A stretch of DNA of 64,000 bases from Sycobia sp. Sy_11 (GCA_018907035.1 JACCIC010000300.1:110001-174000); one strand, 5' to 3'. Positions 34,755 to 46,769 are shown, counted from the first letter of the stretch. Numbers and translations are program-made. Notes: generated by a model not told the origin, from the letters alone.

Positions 34755-34930
34755 GCTCGACGCGAATTACGGAATCGAGCGTGTAATACATACGCATGCG
34801 ATATATCGATTGAGTCTGTTTTTTTTTTCGTTTGTTTTTCCCTTTTACCGAGTTAAGTTTCGTCGTGTAAGTTTTTGCCTATGAGTCGACGGCAATTCGG
34901 ATACACGAGAAGCGCCATAGTTGTCATCAG
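34755..34930 (+). CDS. Candidate exon with start codon
   Basis: A pyrimidine-rich TTTTTTCTATTCTTCTAG precedes it and CAG|GTAAGT follows at 34931. The interval is GC-richer than the AT-rich DNA on both sides. The second half contains ATG at 34881, reading MSRRQFGYTRSAIVVI and ending two bases into a codon (phase 2). Two further acceptors (ending at 34852 and 34857), after a strong T-rich tract, could give a shorter exon. In that shorter form the frame through the ATG is open over its whole length. The sequence before the ATG would be 5' UTR if the exon starts at 34755. Joined in phase to 51812 it reads on for about 63 more codons. The product is not recognised. Confidence 0.35.
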
Positions 34931-35175
34931 GTAAGTTATACAGAAGTATTTTTGGCAAAGTACAAATTACAATAATTTATAATACGTATTTTAACGAATA
35001 GTAACATATTATTTGTAGAGCTCTTAAATTTACAGCAAAAGCATAAAAATATTGTTTTAATTCAATACTGCAAATTGGCAACATTACTCAAATTATTTTA
35101 TCTTATTAATTAACAATCATTATTCTTTTTTTTTAATGCTTATAACGATTTGATTGCTTTTATATGATCAAAAAT

Positions 35176-35202
35176 TAATTTCTTCAAAATATCAGGTAAG
35201 TC
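35176..35202 (+). other. Possible recursive splice site (zero-length exon)
   Basis: ATATCAG|GTAAGTC puts an acceptor directly against a consensus donor, with the junction at 35195/35196, 265 bases after the donor of the 34755-34930 candidate and on the same strand. This is the form of intronic ratchet points known from long insect introns. The upstream pyrimidine tract is weak, and the motif can occur by chance. Confidence 0.15.
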
Positions 35203-35477
35203 TTCCATTCGTTCTGGAAAAATCGTGAGCGTAAAATACTTCTATAACTTTTTTTCTCCGTATTTCTGAATAACTTTTCAAGAAAATATATTAACATCAG
35301 ATTCATAATTTTGTTTATACTACGTAATTTATATCAGAAGTATATTACAATGATACGAGAATAAAAAATATCTAAGAAATGTATATATTAGTCAGATATT
35401 TTTTATAAAACTAATTTTGCTAAGAAAAAGTTTTCACGTCACCGTTCACATTCTTTTTTTTTCTTCAATTTTTCAAG

Positions 35478-35605
35478 GAAATCTCTTATTTATTTCGAAT
35501 AAATCTTTAAATATTCCCAACGCTAAAAGTACGGAACGAATCGATATTTTGAAAATCAGTATAAATTATGCCGACGTGGAAGCCGATGAGCGAGGTTTCA
35601 GATAA
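35478..35605 (+). CDS. Weak candidate terminal exon
   Basis: A long pyrimidine tract (about 35449-35473) ending TTTTTCAAG precedes a frame open for 41 codons and closed by TAA. The last third is varied and hydrophilic (INYADVEADERGFR). The exon would need a phase-1 upstream exon, which the 34755-34930 candidate (phase 2) does not provide. AT-rich context makes short open runs less common, but the evidence remains thin. Confidence 0.18.
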
Positions 35606-36384
35606 TAATTTTTACTAAATTTAATTAAATTGATAAAAGGAAAAATCTAAAAGTGAGATTACTGAATTCCAAATTTTATCCTTTTAAATATCGAGAAATA
35701 CGGATTTTCCATTTGCCGAAGTAATTTTATCCTTAATAATAATAATAAATGATAAAAACATAAATAGGACGTGTTTGAGTATTACTCGGAATTTTCTTTT
35801 TTTTTTTTTTTTTTAAATCACGCATAAAATTTTATCAAGAAAAACAGACAAATAACAAAATTATTATTTACCACGAAACTTAGGCGTCCGTCCTATCGAA
35901 TCGATGTATATCACATGGCTTTTAAGTAAAGCCAATTGGCCGAAGCAAAATCCTGTACATATTTTACGCTCGAGTCACTCAGCCATCGTATACTGATCAA
36001 AAAGTAGCGATTTTAATTTAGTTATGATACGAGAACGATCGGTTACCGTTGTATCGATCGAATAATAGCCGTTCCATTCGATATTCTTGCGAGCCCCATT
36101 GATAAGTATCCCCTCGTGCAGGGTGGTCCATTTCTGCGTAATTTCATTTTTTACAAATTAACAAATTCATCCCATTAATTACAGTAGCATTATTCGCGGT
36201 AAATTCTGGGGCAAAAAAAAGTCCTTTAAAGTTGAAAAGAAAATGTATGGACAGGCTCCGACTTCGGCGCGAGTCGCGTACGCGCGGTAATTGAGACTCG
36301 TTATAAAATTTTTCTGTAAACTCATTTTATAATATTCCGTATTTGTAGAAGGAATTTTCAGGAAGAGAGACGAAATGTTACGGC

Positions 36385-36386
<2 letters not shown>

Positions 36387-36429
<43 letters not shown>
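36387..36429. repeat. (TA)n microsatellite
   Basis: About 21 TA units at the change from AT-rich to microsatellite- and CpG-rich DNA. Confidence 0.94.
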
Positions 36430-36431
<2 letters not shown>

Positions 36432-36801
36432 AATGTATCTGCAGTATATAATGGCAAACAACCCGATATTCGTCTCGATATTCTAACTTCGACGAGCCAA
36501 CCACGATGGTTCTATATATCCCCCCTCGCCCCTAACGGATATTGCGTCGGATACATATATACACATATATCTACATGTGTATAATCGACGAATACAAATG
36601 TCCGACTAATTTCCAACAATCGTGCGCGCGCGCGCAGCCAACGAGTCAGCGGGGCGTATTATAAATCCTCCACCCCCCCCACCCCACACCCCTCGGTGAA
36701 ATAATTTCCCTCCCTATATCTATACATGTATATACGTATATAGGTGGGCATGCCGATCCATACACCATCGCGTATCATTTGCATATATAGCACATACAGA
36801 C

Positions 36802-36804
<3 letters not shown>

Positions 36805-36858
<54 letters not shown>

Positions 36859-36926
36859 TACATACTCATATGTATACGTTTCTCTTGCGCATGCGACGAC
36901 GCGGCGTCGGTGCCTGCGCGCGTACA

Positions 36927-36978
<52 letters not shown>
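36805..36978. repeat. Two long (TA)n tracts flanking a CpG-rich spacer
   Basis: TA tracts at 36805-36852 and 36931-36978 enclose about 78 bases of CpG-rich unique sequence. A palindromic pair of TA arms this long could extrude as cruciforms. Confidence 0.94.
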
Positions 36979-36985
<7 letters not shown>

Positions 36986-37206
36986 ATAATGCACTACACG
37001 CAGAGCAGCGCTGCGCGCCCTATCGTTGCCGTGCATCTCTCGCGGCGGGGCGGTACGAGGCCCGCGGCGGCGATTCGAATCTCGGCCCTTTGGAGGCCGC
37101 ACACTGGCAGCACCGGTGTACAGTACGTAAGCGTGTATCCCTATAACGCGCACCCCGTGCCCAGGACGTCCGAGAGCGCTGGGCTCGATCGCTAATTATG
37201 CCGAGA

Positions 37207-37210
37207 CCAA

Positions 37211-37255
<45 letters not shown>
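37207..37255 (+). repeat. (CT)n microsatellite
   Basis: About 24 CT units following a CpG-rich block (36990-37195). Confidence 0.95.
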
Positions 37256-37260
<5 letters not shown>

Positions 37261-37872
37261 TCCGTGCGCCCTGGTGCGTGCGTGCATGGCCCGCGGCGCC
37301 CGCGCCGCGGGATACAATGCGTGGGAAGGGGGGGAGGGAGGGGGAGGTAGGTAGCCTCGCAATATTCGACGGTCTCCTCTCGCTGTTCCCATGCGCGCGC
37401 GCGCGTATAGGACGTTATAAATATTCGATCCGTCGAGCGTGTCCGTGATCGTTACACACAGAGGTACGCGTCCGCGGGTGCGTGTGTGTGTGTGCGTGTG
37501 TGCGTGCACGCGCGCAAGGCCTGCAGGTACGTATATATATATATATATCAATATATTTATACACAACCTGCAAATACCGCGCGCGCGCGCATTTACGCGA
37601 GGCCCGCCGTTTTACCAGACGTTTGTACAACAAACGCTTGCAATCGCCGCGTTGTATTCGACGCGCGCGCGTATCTCGCCTGGGCGGTCCCGCGAAAATT
37701 CAATCATTATCGCAGCGGCATCTGTATGACGGCCATTGAAATAGGTCGTATAGAGGGCCGCGCGCGTAAGCGGCTCCGGCGTGTGCCCGTGGGGGCCGGG
37801 AGTCGGTCCATTCCGCTAACGGTAACGAGCTGCTCACGGCAGGTTCGAGTCTCGGCTAAAGCCCGCGTCAGC

Positions 37873-37887
37873 TCACGCACACACACA

Positions 37888-37923
<36 letters not shown>
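37873..37923 (+). repeat. Compound (CA)n(CT)n microsatellite
   Basis: About seven CA units pass directly into about 17 CT units. Confidence 0.94.
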
Positions 37924-37928
<5 letters not shown>

Positions 37929-38201
37929 CCTCTACCCAAACGACCAGGCGTGGCGCTGCTCCCTTCGCGCACCTCTCCTCGCCCAGTTCCCTCCCTCCCC
38001 ACGCCGGCACGTCTCTCGCCCCAACCCCCGCAGCGAACGCCCGCGAGTCAACTCGACTAACCGGTTGGAGCACACGAACACACGCCACTCGGAGGCTATG
38101 TGTGTTGAACGCCCGTTCGAATGTATTGAAGCGATTACGCCGTCCATCTCTATCTACCACGCAATGGTAGGGGTGGCCCCTCATTCCCTCCCACCAGCGC
38201 C

Positions 38202-38209
<8 letters not shown>

Positions 38210-38244
<35 letters not shown>
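38210..38244 (+). repeat. (CT)n microsatellite
   Basis: About 17 CT units, 290 bases from the preceding compound tract. Confidence 0.94.
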
Positions 38245-38248
<4 letters not shown>

Positions 38249-38654
38249 TCGTATTGGATACCAATTGAAAGAGCGCATGCGCTGGCCGAGACGGGGCAGA
38301 GAGAGTGACAGAAAGAACGACTCCTGGAATCCGATGACATCCAGTGCCCGCGAGCAAGAGCGAGAGAAAAATACGCTAGGTAGTGCACAGAGGTGGGGGC
38401 TGCGTGTACTCGAATGTATAGATATATAACAAGTGTACGAGGAAAATTCGGAGGAGGAAAAAAATGCGGAGAGGGGGTTGTTAGGAGGGAGAGTCCCTTC
38501 CCCTTCCCATACATTTCGTTCCACACCCTTATTTTGATTTTCCTCCGACGAACGGGCACGCTAGCGCGGCGTTTTTGGGAACTTGGTCCGAATAATCTCT
38601 TACTGTTGATACGTATTAAAATATATCTATATAGTTATTCCTTTTCCTTTGCAT

Positions 38655-38717
<63 letters not shown>
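38655..38717 (+). repeat. (CT)n microsatellite, longest CT tract
   Basis: About 30 CT units with one TTT interruption near the 5' end. Confidence 0.96.
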
Positions 38718-38720
<3 letters not shown>

Positions 38721-39016
38721 CCTCTAGATATATAACTATGTATATAAAGCACCGAAATTTCTTTTATTCAACTATATAGATATAGCAGGAATGTTCACGA
38801 CAGAGAGAAACTTAAAACGTAAGTTACGAGAGCGGAAGGCGGGGATTTGGGGAGGGGGGATTACTTTTCCACGCGGTAGCATGCATTTTCATTTCTACTC
38901 GGGGCAAACGGATTTGGATTTTTCAGAGAAATTTTATAAGATCGAATTTTGCTTTTGTATTAAATTGAAAAATTTACTTTTTATACGACTTGTAATCCGC
39001 GACCTTCCGCGAGCAC

Positions 39017-39042
39017 ACATACATGCACACACACACACACAA

Positions 39043-39092
<50 letters not shown>
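39017..39092 (+). repeat. Compound (CA)n(TA)n microsatellite
   Basis: Interrupted CA units (39017-39048) grade into about 21 TA units (39051-39092). This is the last long microsatellite before a 7-kb AT-rich domain that has none. Confidence 0.94.
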
Positions 39093-39096
<4 letters not shown>

Positions 39097-39404
39097 TTTA
39101 GAGGAATAAATTTAAAAATCCGGCAAAGTTATTTCATTAAATGAAATTGGGTTTTCTGCAACGTTTGCACAATTGTAGAGGGAAAATATTGTTTCTAATA
39201 AAGCGAAAAGTTATGTATAATATTAAATCAAAATAGAAGTGGACTAGAGATAAAAATAAATACATGAATATAGATAAAAAAATATCGTATATTGCCTTAT
39301 TTGTGTACATACAAATGTATAAAAAGACTTAAAATATTTCCTTTTTTAATCAAATTCTACCAGATTTTTCTAAATTCTAAAATATCTAAGAGAGGTTTCC
39401 CCAA

Positions 39405-39445
39405 TTCAAGAAAGAAATCTCTAGAACATTCTAGAAATTCTAGAA
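39405..39445. promoter_or_regulatory. Heat-shock-element-like cluster
   Basis: GAAcaTTCtaGAA at 39424-39436 is a perfect three-unit heat shock element (nGAAn units alternating in orientation at 5-bp spacing). It is followed after a one-base phase slip by TTCtaGAA (39438-39445) and preceded by TTCaaGAA (39405-39412). HSF trimers bind such arrays (established knowledge). No promoter or transcript start is evident next to it. Confidence 0.4.
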
Positions 39446-40463
39446 TGATATTAAACGTGTATATTAAGTAGTGTAAGTGCCCGTCTCCTTAAGTAGTATA
39501 AGTCTCTTCAAATCACGGCCCTTACCTAATGCATATCTACACGTATACTAATTACTATTACCATCTCATCTTCTAAATACAAAAAATACTGAATTTTGCC
39601 GGAAATTAAAAATTTAAAAATACCAGTATAATTGCAACATAATCGAACAGTGTCGATAATTTCAGTTTTTTACCACAATAATTGTCATACTTAATATCCC
39701 AACCTGCAATAATCCGGCGAATCAATACACGCGCCTGTCGAAAAAAAGCGCGCGCGACGAAGTCAAATTTCAACAAAGACACAAACACAAAAAAAAAAAT
39801 AACGAGCAAGCATCTTTCAGAGACCTCAATGGATCCTTGACGAAGGAAAAAAACATTTTTCGTCCCACGGCCATCAACAGAGGAGAATGTCTGCCGGTAA
39901 CAGTCCTTGCTAGAATCAGGATCCTTTATTACCGACCACAGCGATCGATTGCGATGCACTCTAAAAGCATATATACCATGATGGTTCTTTTTTTTCTCCT
40001 CCGGTTAGAAACGATCTTTACGTTAAGAATGCATATTAATATCATTGCAGCACGGGTGAGCTTTATTTTTATCATCCAATATATGTTTCCATGGAAATGT
40101 ATATCGATAAAGCAATGAAATTTATCGATGTGTAAGTGTATAAATAAGGGACATAATTTTTGAGAAATCGAAAGTCTAATATAATCCGAAATTGACGGAA
40201 GACTTTTTTAATTTTCAAATTTTATTGCAACGGTTTTAAGATAAAATCGAAAAGTTCAGCAAAAGAATGTCAGTTTGTGCCAACGAATTTTTTATCCCGT
40301 TCGGTAGGTAAATTTGTTTCGAGGCTATATCCAGTATTTTGATGTTAAAAATGTATATAACAATCGTAATAAAAACATTTTTTCATTTAGTCAGAACTCT
40401 ATGTCATTCTTCGTTATTGACGCTTATAAATTTTGGAAAATTATTTATTTATAATATTATTAA

Positions 40464-40544
40464 GAGCGTATAATAGAATATTATATTTTTATTTAATATA
40501 ACATTCTATTATATGCCCTATGCTCTATAATATTCTATTATAAG
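40464..40544. repeat. Inverted repeat with a doubled right arm
   Basis: GCGTATAATAGAATATTATA (40466-40485) is matched in inverted form twice downstream, at 40496-40515 (TATAACATTCTATTATATGC) and 40525-40544, with one to three mismatches. The structure can fold in two alternative ways. It may be the remnant of a small palindromic element. Confidence 0.65.
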
Positions 40545-41814
40545 CACTATATAACGCATTTTGAACACGTCACCTACTCCCATTTTCAGAAAATCTCTTA
40601 GTAATCTTTGTCAGTCATAGCAAAACTCACAATACCATTGAAAGATTTTGTACCACGCATTGGCAATCGACGAGTATAATCTCGAACCTATTTCAAATCA
40701 TAACTAAAATCGATATTAAAAACATTTTTACAATATAATTAATTGATTTGTTAGAAACTTTTTTTTTTTAATTATACTTATAATTTACTTCATGGTAATT
40801 CAAATGGATCGATGTCATTGTTTCTGCTTTCGTATATCAAACTGATGTAATCTATTGATTTGTTTTAAATGAATGTCGACGTTAAATTACGAACAAAGTG
40901 ACGTCACACATACATTGATTTAGTAATTATTTGTATCCAAAAAACTAAAGAGCATCGAGACGCTCCCAAAGCTCCGATACCCTAAGCTAATAATCTCGCC
41001 AATAACGCAGTCATTGAAATAATTAAATCCTCGCAAAATTCATACTTTCAATAAATAGGTCAGATTAAAAGGACTGAAAAATTATACTACTGTGAAACAA
41101 TTGGAAATTCTAAATTTAAATGGTATTATTGAATTCGTAATAGTTTTGTATACTTTCGGAAGATCAGATAAATTTTAATTGTAAATCAATATTATTTTTA
41201 ATACGGAAAACACCAGATTCTGTGATACATGATAGGGTGAAGAATCGGATTGGAAAGGTGTACATTAAAAGCATTGTTATGATATCGACCAGTTATTAAC
41301 GTAGATTTCTACTCCCATACATATTTATTATTATTACGTTTATAGCATCAGGACATATAATAATAAGTTTTAATAATCATAATAATATTAGTTTTTTGTA
41401 CTGAATGAACCACAGTGTGATCAGAGTTATGTATCCTAATTCTACCATCCTGCCATCCACTGCGTTTTCCAATAAAAAAGCGTTCGTTTATCCCCAAAAC
41501 TAATTCAAATACTCTGCCCACCTATAATTCCATAAAATTCAAAAACAATTCCATGATTTGCCAGTGAGGACGAAGAACAATGGCAAAATAGAAAAACGAG
41601 GAAGAAGATCGGGGCGAGAGAGACGCACTGGCGCCAAAAAAAACCACTGCATATAGAATAGAACATCGAGAACAGTGTCGCGGTTTCGCAGATTCTTTTA
41701 GACCGAATTGGATTAAGCTCGCGTGAGCACCATCAATGTCAAGATTACATCGAAGCTATTATCAGTTAGCCAGCCAGTGCATCTCCGGCAATGCCGAGTT
41801 GCGAAGAGTTAGCA

Positions 41815-42260
41815 CTGACAAAAAAATTGTTGTAACTTCAAATAAATATTTATTTGATCTGCTAAATAAGTATAGGAAGAAAAACTTTTTTTAGTAAAAC
41901 ATACAATATTGTTAAGTGATTTAGTCACAGACTATAAAAGTCTAACAAAACTACCTTAATTTTTAATCAGTTCTACTAGATTAATTAATTAATATTTCGC
42001 TTACATAATTTTCCAGAGTGTACGGTCATTAGTTTAATTACGCCAGTCCATGATTCCATTACTGAGTAGTATCGTAATTTTTACTAAAAAAGTTTTCTCA
42101 GTTTGTTGTTTTTATTTGAGAAATGATTTATTGGAGTCAAGAGAACTTCATTGTATTTAAGAATAATTATTTGATTAAAAAATATTTATTTGATTAAAGT
42201 TCAGGAAAGATTATTTGACTTAAACAAATTTTTTATTAATTTGCGTAAATTGTCTGCTGA
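41815..42260. mobile_element. Diverged family-2-like element interrupted by a family 3 element
   Basis: The left part begins CTGACAAAAAAA and carries AAATAAATATTTATTTGATC, close to the CTGAAAAAAA / AAGTAAATATTTACTTGAT ends of family 2. Repeats of TATTTGATTAAA on the right (42168-42200) look like the matching half. The right boundary is unclear. The two halves are separated by the family 3 element at 41879-42099. The relation is inferred from terminal motifs, since overall divergence is high. Confidence 0.45.
41879..42099 (+). mobile_element. Family 3 TIR element (MITE-like), copy A
   Basis: About 221 bp bounded by inverted repeats: GAAAAACTTTTTTTAGTAAAA on the left against the reverse complement of TTTTACTAAAAAAGTTTTCTC on the right, with about two differences. 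Internal sequence matches 55815-56012 in the same order. There is no coding capacity. Confidence 0.65.
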
Positions 42261-43567
42261 GAAAGAGTCCCGTGAATATTCTTTGTAGTTTTTTTTAAAA
42301 TTTTTAAACATTTTTTTCTCTCTCATTTAGCAAGAAAGTTTTATTAAAAATATTAGTAAAAAGAATTGTCTCGGATTTTTCGCTGCTTCCAAAGATCGAC
42401 AGAAATTTTTGGAATTTTACTCAAGCAGAGATATTAAAGATACTGTAACATAGAAACAATATTTTCTTAAGAATCGCATTTTATTAATAAAAAAATTACT
42501 CTTGTATGCCTAATATACATATAAATCGTACAGTAAATACTGTACATACTATGTGTTTGTGTATCCAAATAGTCTTATGAAATAAATTAATTTAAGTACT
42601 CAATAGGAATGTGTATATATCATCTGAGAAAAATTGAATAAAAATATATTCTTAATCTTAATTTATTATTATATTAATTAAAAATATATTCTGAAGTATT
42701 TTAATGTATTAAAATTATTAATTACGTATGTTTAAAAAGCGACTTTGTAAATATTTTGTATTTTACATTTCTTCCGACTTCGCTTGACTAAATTCATTTC
42801 AAAGCTTGATAGAATGTATAACAATCAACATTCGAATGACGATAAAGAGAAGAGACGTTAACCATCAATTATTATAAATATTGAAGTTCAAGACAGAAAA
42901 AAAATCTTACAGCCTCAATGTACTAACACAGCATACTAAGAATGTATTAAGACAGTCTATCTATCGTCATTTTAAAAAATATTATAACATTTAATATATA
43001 TATCGATGTATAACGTACGAATGAATAGAAATAGCCATTAAATTTCCAAGGTTGTTGCATCAAATTATTAATATAGAAAATACAATCAAAATAAATGGAT
43101 CCTTTTTGCTTATGGTTTTAGGAATGCTAGGCAACAGTTCGAAAGGGGGTATTCCAGTTCTGGCGCAATTTTCACAATTAGGGGGCATCGGTTCAAAAAA
43201 AAAAAAAAAAAATCGAGGATGAATTGGAAAAAGGATGACCTCTCGACTTGCTCGAAGGATCATCGAACTCGGGACCTTCGATTTTCGCGAGGATTGCGTC
43301 TTCTCTCTTGTTTTTCGTTTCTCTGTACGAAGATCCTTGTTCAGTGCAAAATTCGCAGTAGAAAATAATTATAGGATTACTTGCGCATGGCTTAATAATA
43401 TAGCATTATCGCGGAAAAATCAAAAACAGTTGACCAACAGACGGACTATGTTATAAACGTAATATTGTCAAATCAAACTACACCCACAATGCAAGAGCGC
43501 ATTCTTCAGGTGAAGGATAAAGAAAGTTCCATAAGTGCGAGATTTTTGCGCGTGAAAATTTTCGAGC

Positions 43568-43697
43568 TTTTAAAAGCAGCCTGGATAAAAGGCAATTTAA
43601 TGCGATAAACCCGTCGATTTCCTCGACTTGCGTTTAATGCGACGCTGCGAATAAGTTCGGACCACCTTAAAAGCGCCTCGATAAAGGGTATAATTTT
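43568..43697 (+). repeat. Diverged direct repeats
   Basis: A 32-base block (TTAAAAGC.GCCT.GATAAA.GG) occurs at about 43568-43599 and again at 43665-43697, and TTTAATGCGA occurs twice between them. This suggests an old local duplication of about 97 bases. Confidence 0.5.
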
Positions 43698-46070
43698 GGG
43701 ATAACAAGAAAGAACCGTGTAGATTCCAAATTCAACAGCAATTGGGAAGTTGATATTATTTACCGTTATGCCTCAGGTGGTGAAGAAGAAAGAAGAAGAA
43801 AAACGGCTTAAAATCAACTTACGCTTCGACTCAGAAACTGGTATCAAACTTTATTTTATACGATGAGAGGCACTTGCAAAAAGTTTCCAATTTTTCAGTG
43901 AGTAGCTGTATAAAAATCATATGTATATATGTATGTTATCAAAAATAAATGAAGCATCGGCTGTTCCTTCGTGCCAATCCCTAATGTCCGCCACTCCTTC
44001 CCGCCCATTTTACACCAATTTTACCCAGACTCGCCGCGACAGCGTACAGTTGCAGTGACTTCTAATGGAGTAAAAGATAGGAGAAGAAAAATTATGAACT
44101 CCCGTCTCAAAGAAAGCTGTAATTCGACCGCAAACTTCTAAGTGCCATATGGGAAAAATTACTTTGAAGTACAAAGTGTAGCAGACTTTAATACGATCAA
44201 CAACACGTGCCCGCAACGATCTGTATTTCCATGAATATATATGTATATATATATATATAATGTTTAGTAGAAAATAACGGCCTTATTTACGAGTGCGACA
44301 AAGTAGGTTGAAACTGTCGTGAAAAATTCGTATCTTGTCCCGCAAGGCGCGTCCACTGCGCCCACACGCATATTCGAGTTCTTGAAAAAATAACCAGGGT
44401 GGATATCTGGCCGGGGCTCTGTGTGTTAAATGTATGTGTGTGTGTGTGTGTGCGTATGTGTATTTTCTGAAATAAAGATGGGGCGCTTTCTATTTTGGAT
44501 TGGATTGCAGCCGTTGTATCTCCCGTTTGGAAACTATTTCTTTTTATCCCAAGAATAAACTGACTTTATATATATATCGGTTCCTAATTTTGGCACCTGT
44601 CATGATCGAGAGTATCTAAAATTCAAAATTTGATCAATTATCCGCAACAGTATAAAGTTACATTGTTTCGCCTTGCCTCTATAATGTAGCAAATGTGAAG
44701 TTTAGAAATAATTTTTTCCATAAGAATTTTTTCCTAATAGTATTGAATGAAGCTAAATTGATTTTTATTCATCGCAATATATAGTCTTTGACGTTTCCAC
44801 GAGCATTTTATAAACATTGTTCTTAATAAGAGAATGATGGTTTAAGTCCTGCCACTGTTTTTATCTTCAGTAGTCCTATCAATAATGCAATGAAATGCGG
44901 GGAGGATAAAACTCAAAAATTCAATTGCACAGACTCTTTGTACAAAAATTCGATGCTTAAGTTGTAAAGGAGAAAAGAAACGTTATAAAAGAAAGAATTA
45001 ATGAACATGATAAAACTATTAATAGAGAAAATGTTATTGATCAACATCGAATTTAATTGGAATAATACTAAAGTTTTAGATTATCATAGAAATTATAAAA
45101 AATCGCTGCTTATTCGAAATATTACACCTTTTGTTCATTGTTCGATCAACAACAACGTACACAGATTGTATTTTTTAAAAAGTCATACTTAATGTTTGTT
45201 ACTCTCTGTATATTAATTATAGTTTGTTAAAATAACACTTGATAATGCGGACACTACTGTAGCGGATCAAAGCGACCAAATTTTACGATTCAAGAATTAA
45301 TTTGATTTGATTTTCCACTTGTATCGCGTAAAACGATTTTTAAAATTTTTTATTTTACTCGAATATTATTTATGAAAAAAAATGGCTCGACAATTCTGAT
45401 CGAAAAGTTAATTCCTTGAAGTTTTTCATTGCTGCAAAATAGAAACAATTATAGATGATATTTCATAATGACTATTAAAAAGAGAATTTGCTTCTTCGCT
45501 AATTTTTATTTCTGTTTACAAATTGATGGTAAGTATTTTTGATCTATCATTTATCTACATATTTTAGTTTGACACAATTGATTGTATTAATAAATGATAG
45601 TTCTAATGAAACATTATTAGGGATACTGATTAAATAAATAATAAGAGCTTATCGTATAATAATTGTAAAATTTGTTTGTCGTATATATGTATGTACGAAT
45701 CTACGATTTATTTTAAATATAGAGATGAATTTTTCCGTCACTTACGAAAAATTCCTTGGCAAGAATAAATCAAAGAACAATTTTGTTCCTATGTATCATT
45801 GTCGCGTCGTTCATCATTGTCAATAAATTCTTCCTACGAATGAGCGACAAAATATATTTATAGTATTTATATCGTCCGATTTTCGACGAGCGAAAAAAAA
45901 AACTTTTCCTTCATAAATATTCCTTTTACTCGAGATTTTTTCTCATTGCTCCTCCCGTCCACGGTTCGCCATTATTGAATTGCATAAACAGTCGGTGGGT
46001 GACAAATATTTGACGATATACGGCACGGCGTCGAGGGACGCGAGGCCCTTTAACATATTATAACGCCCGG

Positions 46071-46072
<2 letters not shown>

Positions 46073-46131
<59 letters not shown>
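46073..46131. repeat. (TA)n microsatellite
   Basis: About 29 TA units, marking the end of the microsatellite-poor domain. Confidence 0.96.
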
Positions 46132-46134
<3 letters not shown>

Positions 46135-46391
46135 AAAAGCAGCGCGACTCGCCGTATTCGCCAAACTTCCCCCGACTGATTTTTCTAATCCATTTGAGCC
46201 GACACCATTTTCCTCCGTCGCCTCCACCACCGCCTCGCCCCAAAAAGCCACGTCCCACGCGCCCCCGCAGGCGAGAGCGACGCCCTATAAGAGCGTAACG
46301 TAGAATATACGAGCGTCTCCATTCTCTCCTTATAACTATATGTACACTGTCATGCGCGACCGTCATCGTCGATCGCGCCATACCCAGCTGC

Positions 46392-46393
<2 letters not shown>

Positions 46394-46449
<56 letters not shown>
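46394..46449. repeat. (TA)n microsatellite
   Basis: About 27 TA units, 260 bases after the previous long tract. Confidence 0.95.
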
Positions 46450-46450
<1 letters not shown>

Positions 46451-46583
46451 CTACATCAGTCGAAAACACAGTCGTATAAGAAACTTTCGACGGAGGGGCC
46501 TGCGAAGATTTTTCCACTCCTCCTGGCCGTGAATCTCTTAAAAGAATTCCCAAATCTACAGCCGAGTAACGGGATTTCTTATG

Positions 46584-46584
<1 letters not shown>

Positions 46585-46636
<52 letters not shown>
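46585..46636. repeat. (TA)n microsatellite
   Basis: About 26 TA units. Together with the tracts at 46073, 46394 and 46771 this is the densest TA cluster in the window, four in 740 bases. Confidence 0.95.
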
Positions 46637-46640
<4 letters not shown>

Positions 46641-46769
46641 GCCTAAAATAGACGGGTATAAAAATGGCGCGAGACGGATGAGGAACTTTAAAAAGAGTAG
46701 AAAAAAAGGAAAACAGAAAACTTCGCTGATGGAATTATGGGCCATCATGGGAAATATCACTTAAGTATG

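Larger units (their letters stand above)
39093..46072. other. AT-rich domain almost free of microsatellites
   Basis: About 7 kb with strong AT bias and low CpG. It has no TA tract of the length seen elsewhere and no GA/CT tract; only short TG (44427-44451) and TA (44238-44260) runs occur. It holds the nested TIR elements at 41815-42260, the inverted repeat at 40464-40544 and a small GC-richer island at 41560-41810. Open frames at 39606-39959 (minus), 39837-40118 (plus), 43235-43456 (plus) and 45001-45192 (plus) have no splice or domain support. Confidence 0.7.

Noticed and set aside
37486..38268. 260-codon open frame on the plus strand
   Set aside because: Starts in a TG/TA tract and passes through two CT tracts; no domain or splice support.
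39606..40118. Open frames on both strands around a GC-richer patch (39837-40118 plus, 39606-39959 minus)
   Set aside because: Neither frame has a splice pair or domain, and the open parts degrade into F/I/L-rich AT sequence. Could be an old pseudogene fragment, but this cannot be shown.
43225..43300. T-arm-like GTCCCGAGTTCGAT on the minus strand near a poly-A run
   Set aside because: No A box or cloverleaf could be found; the small plus-strand frame over it has no other support.
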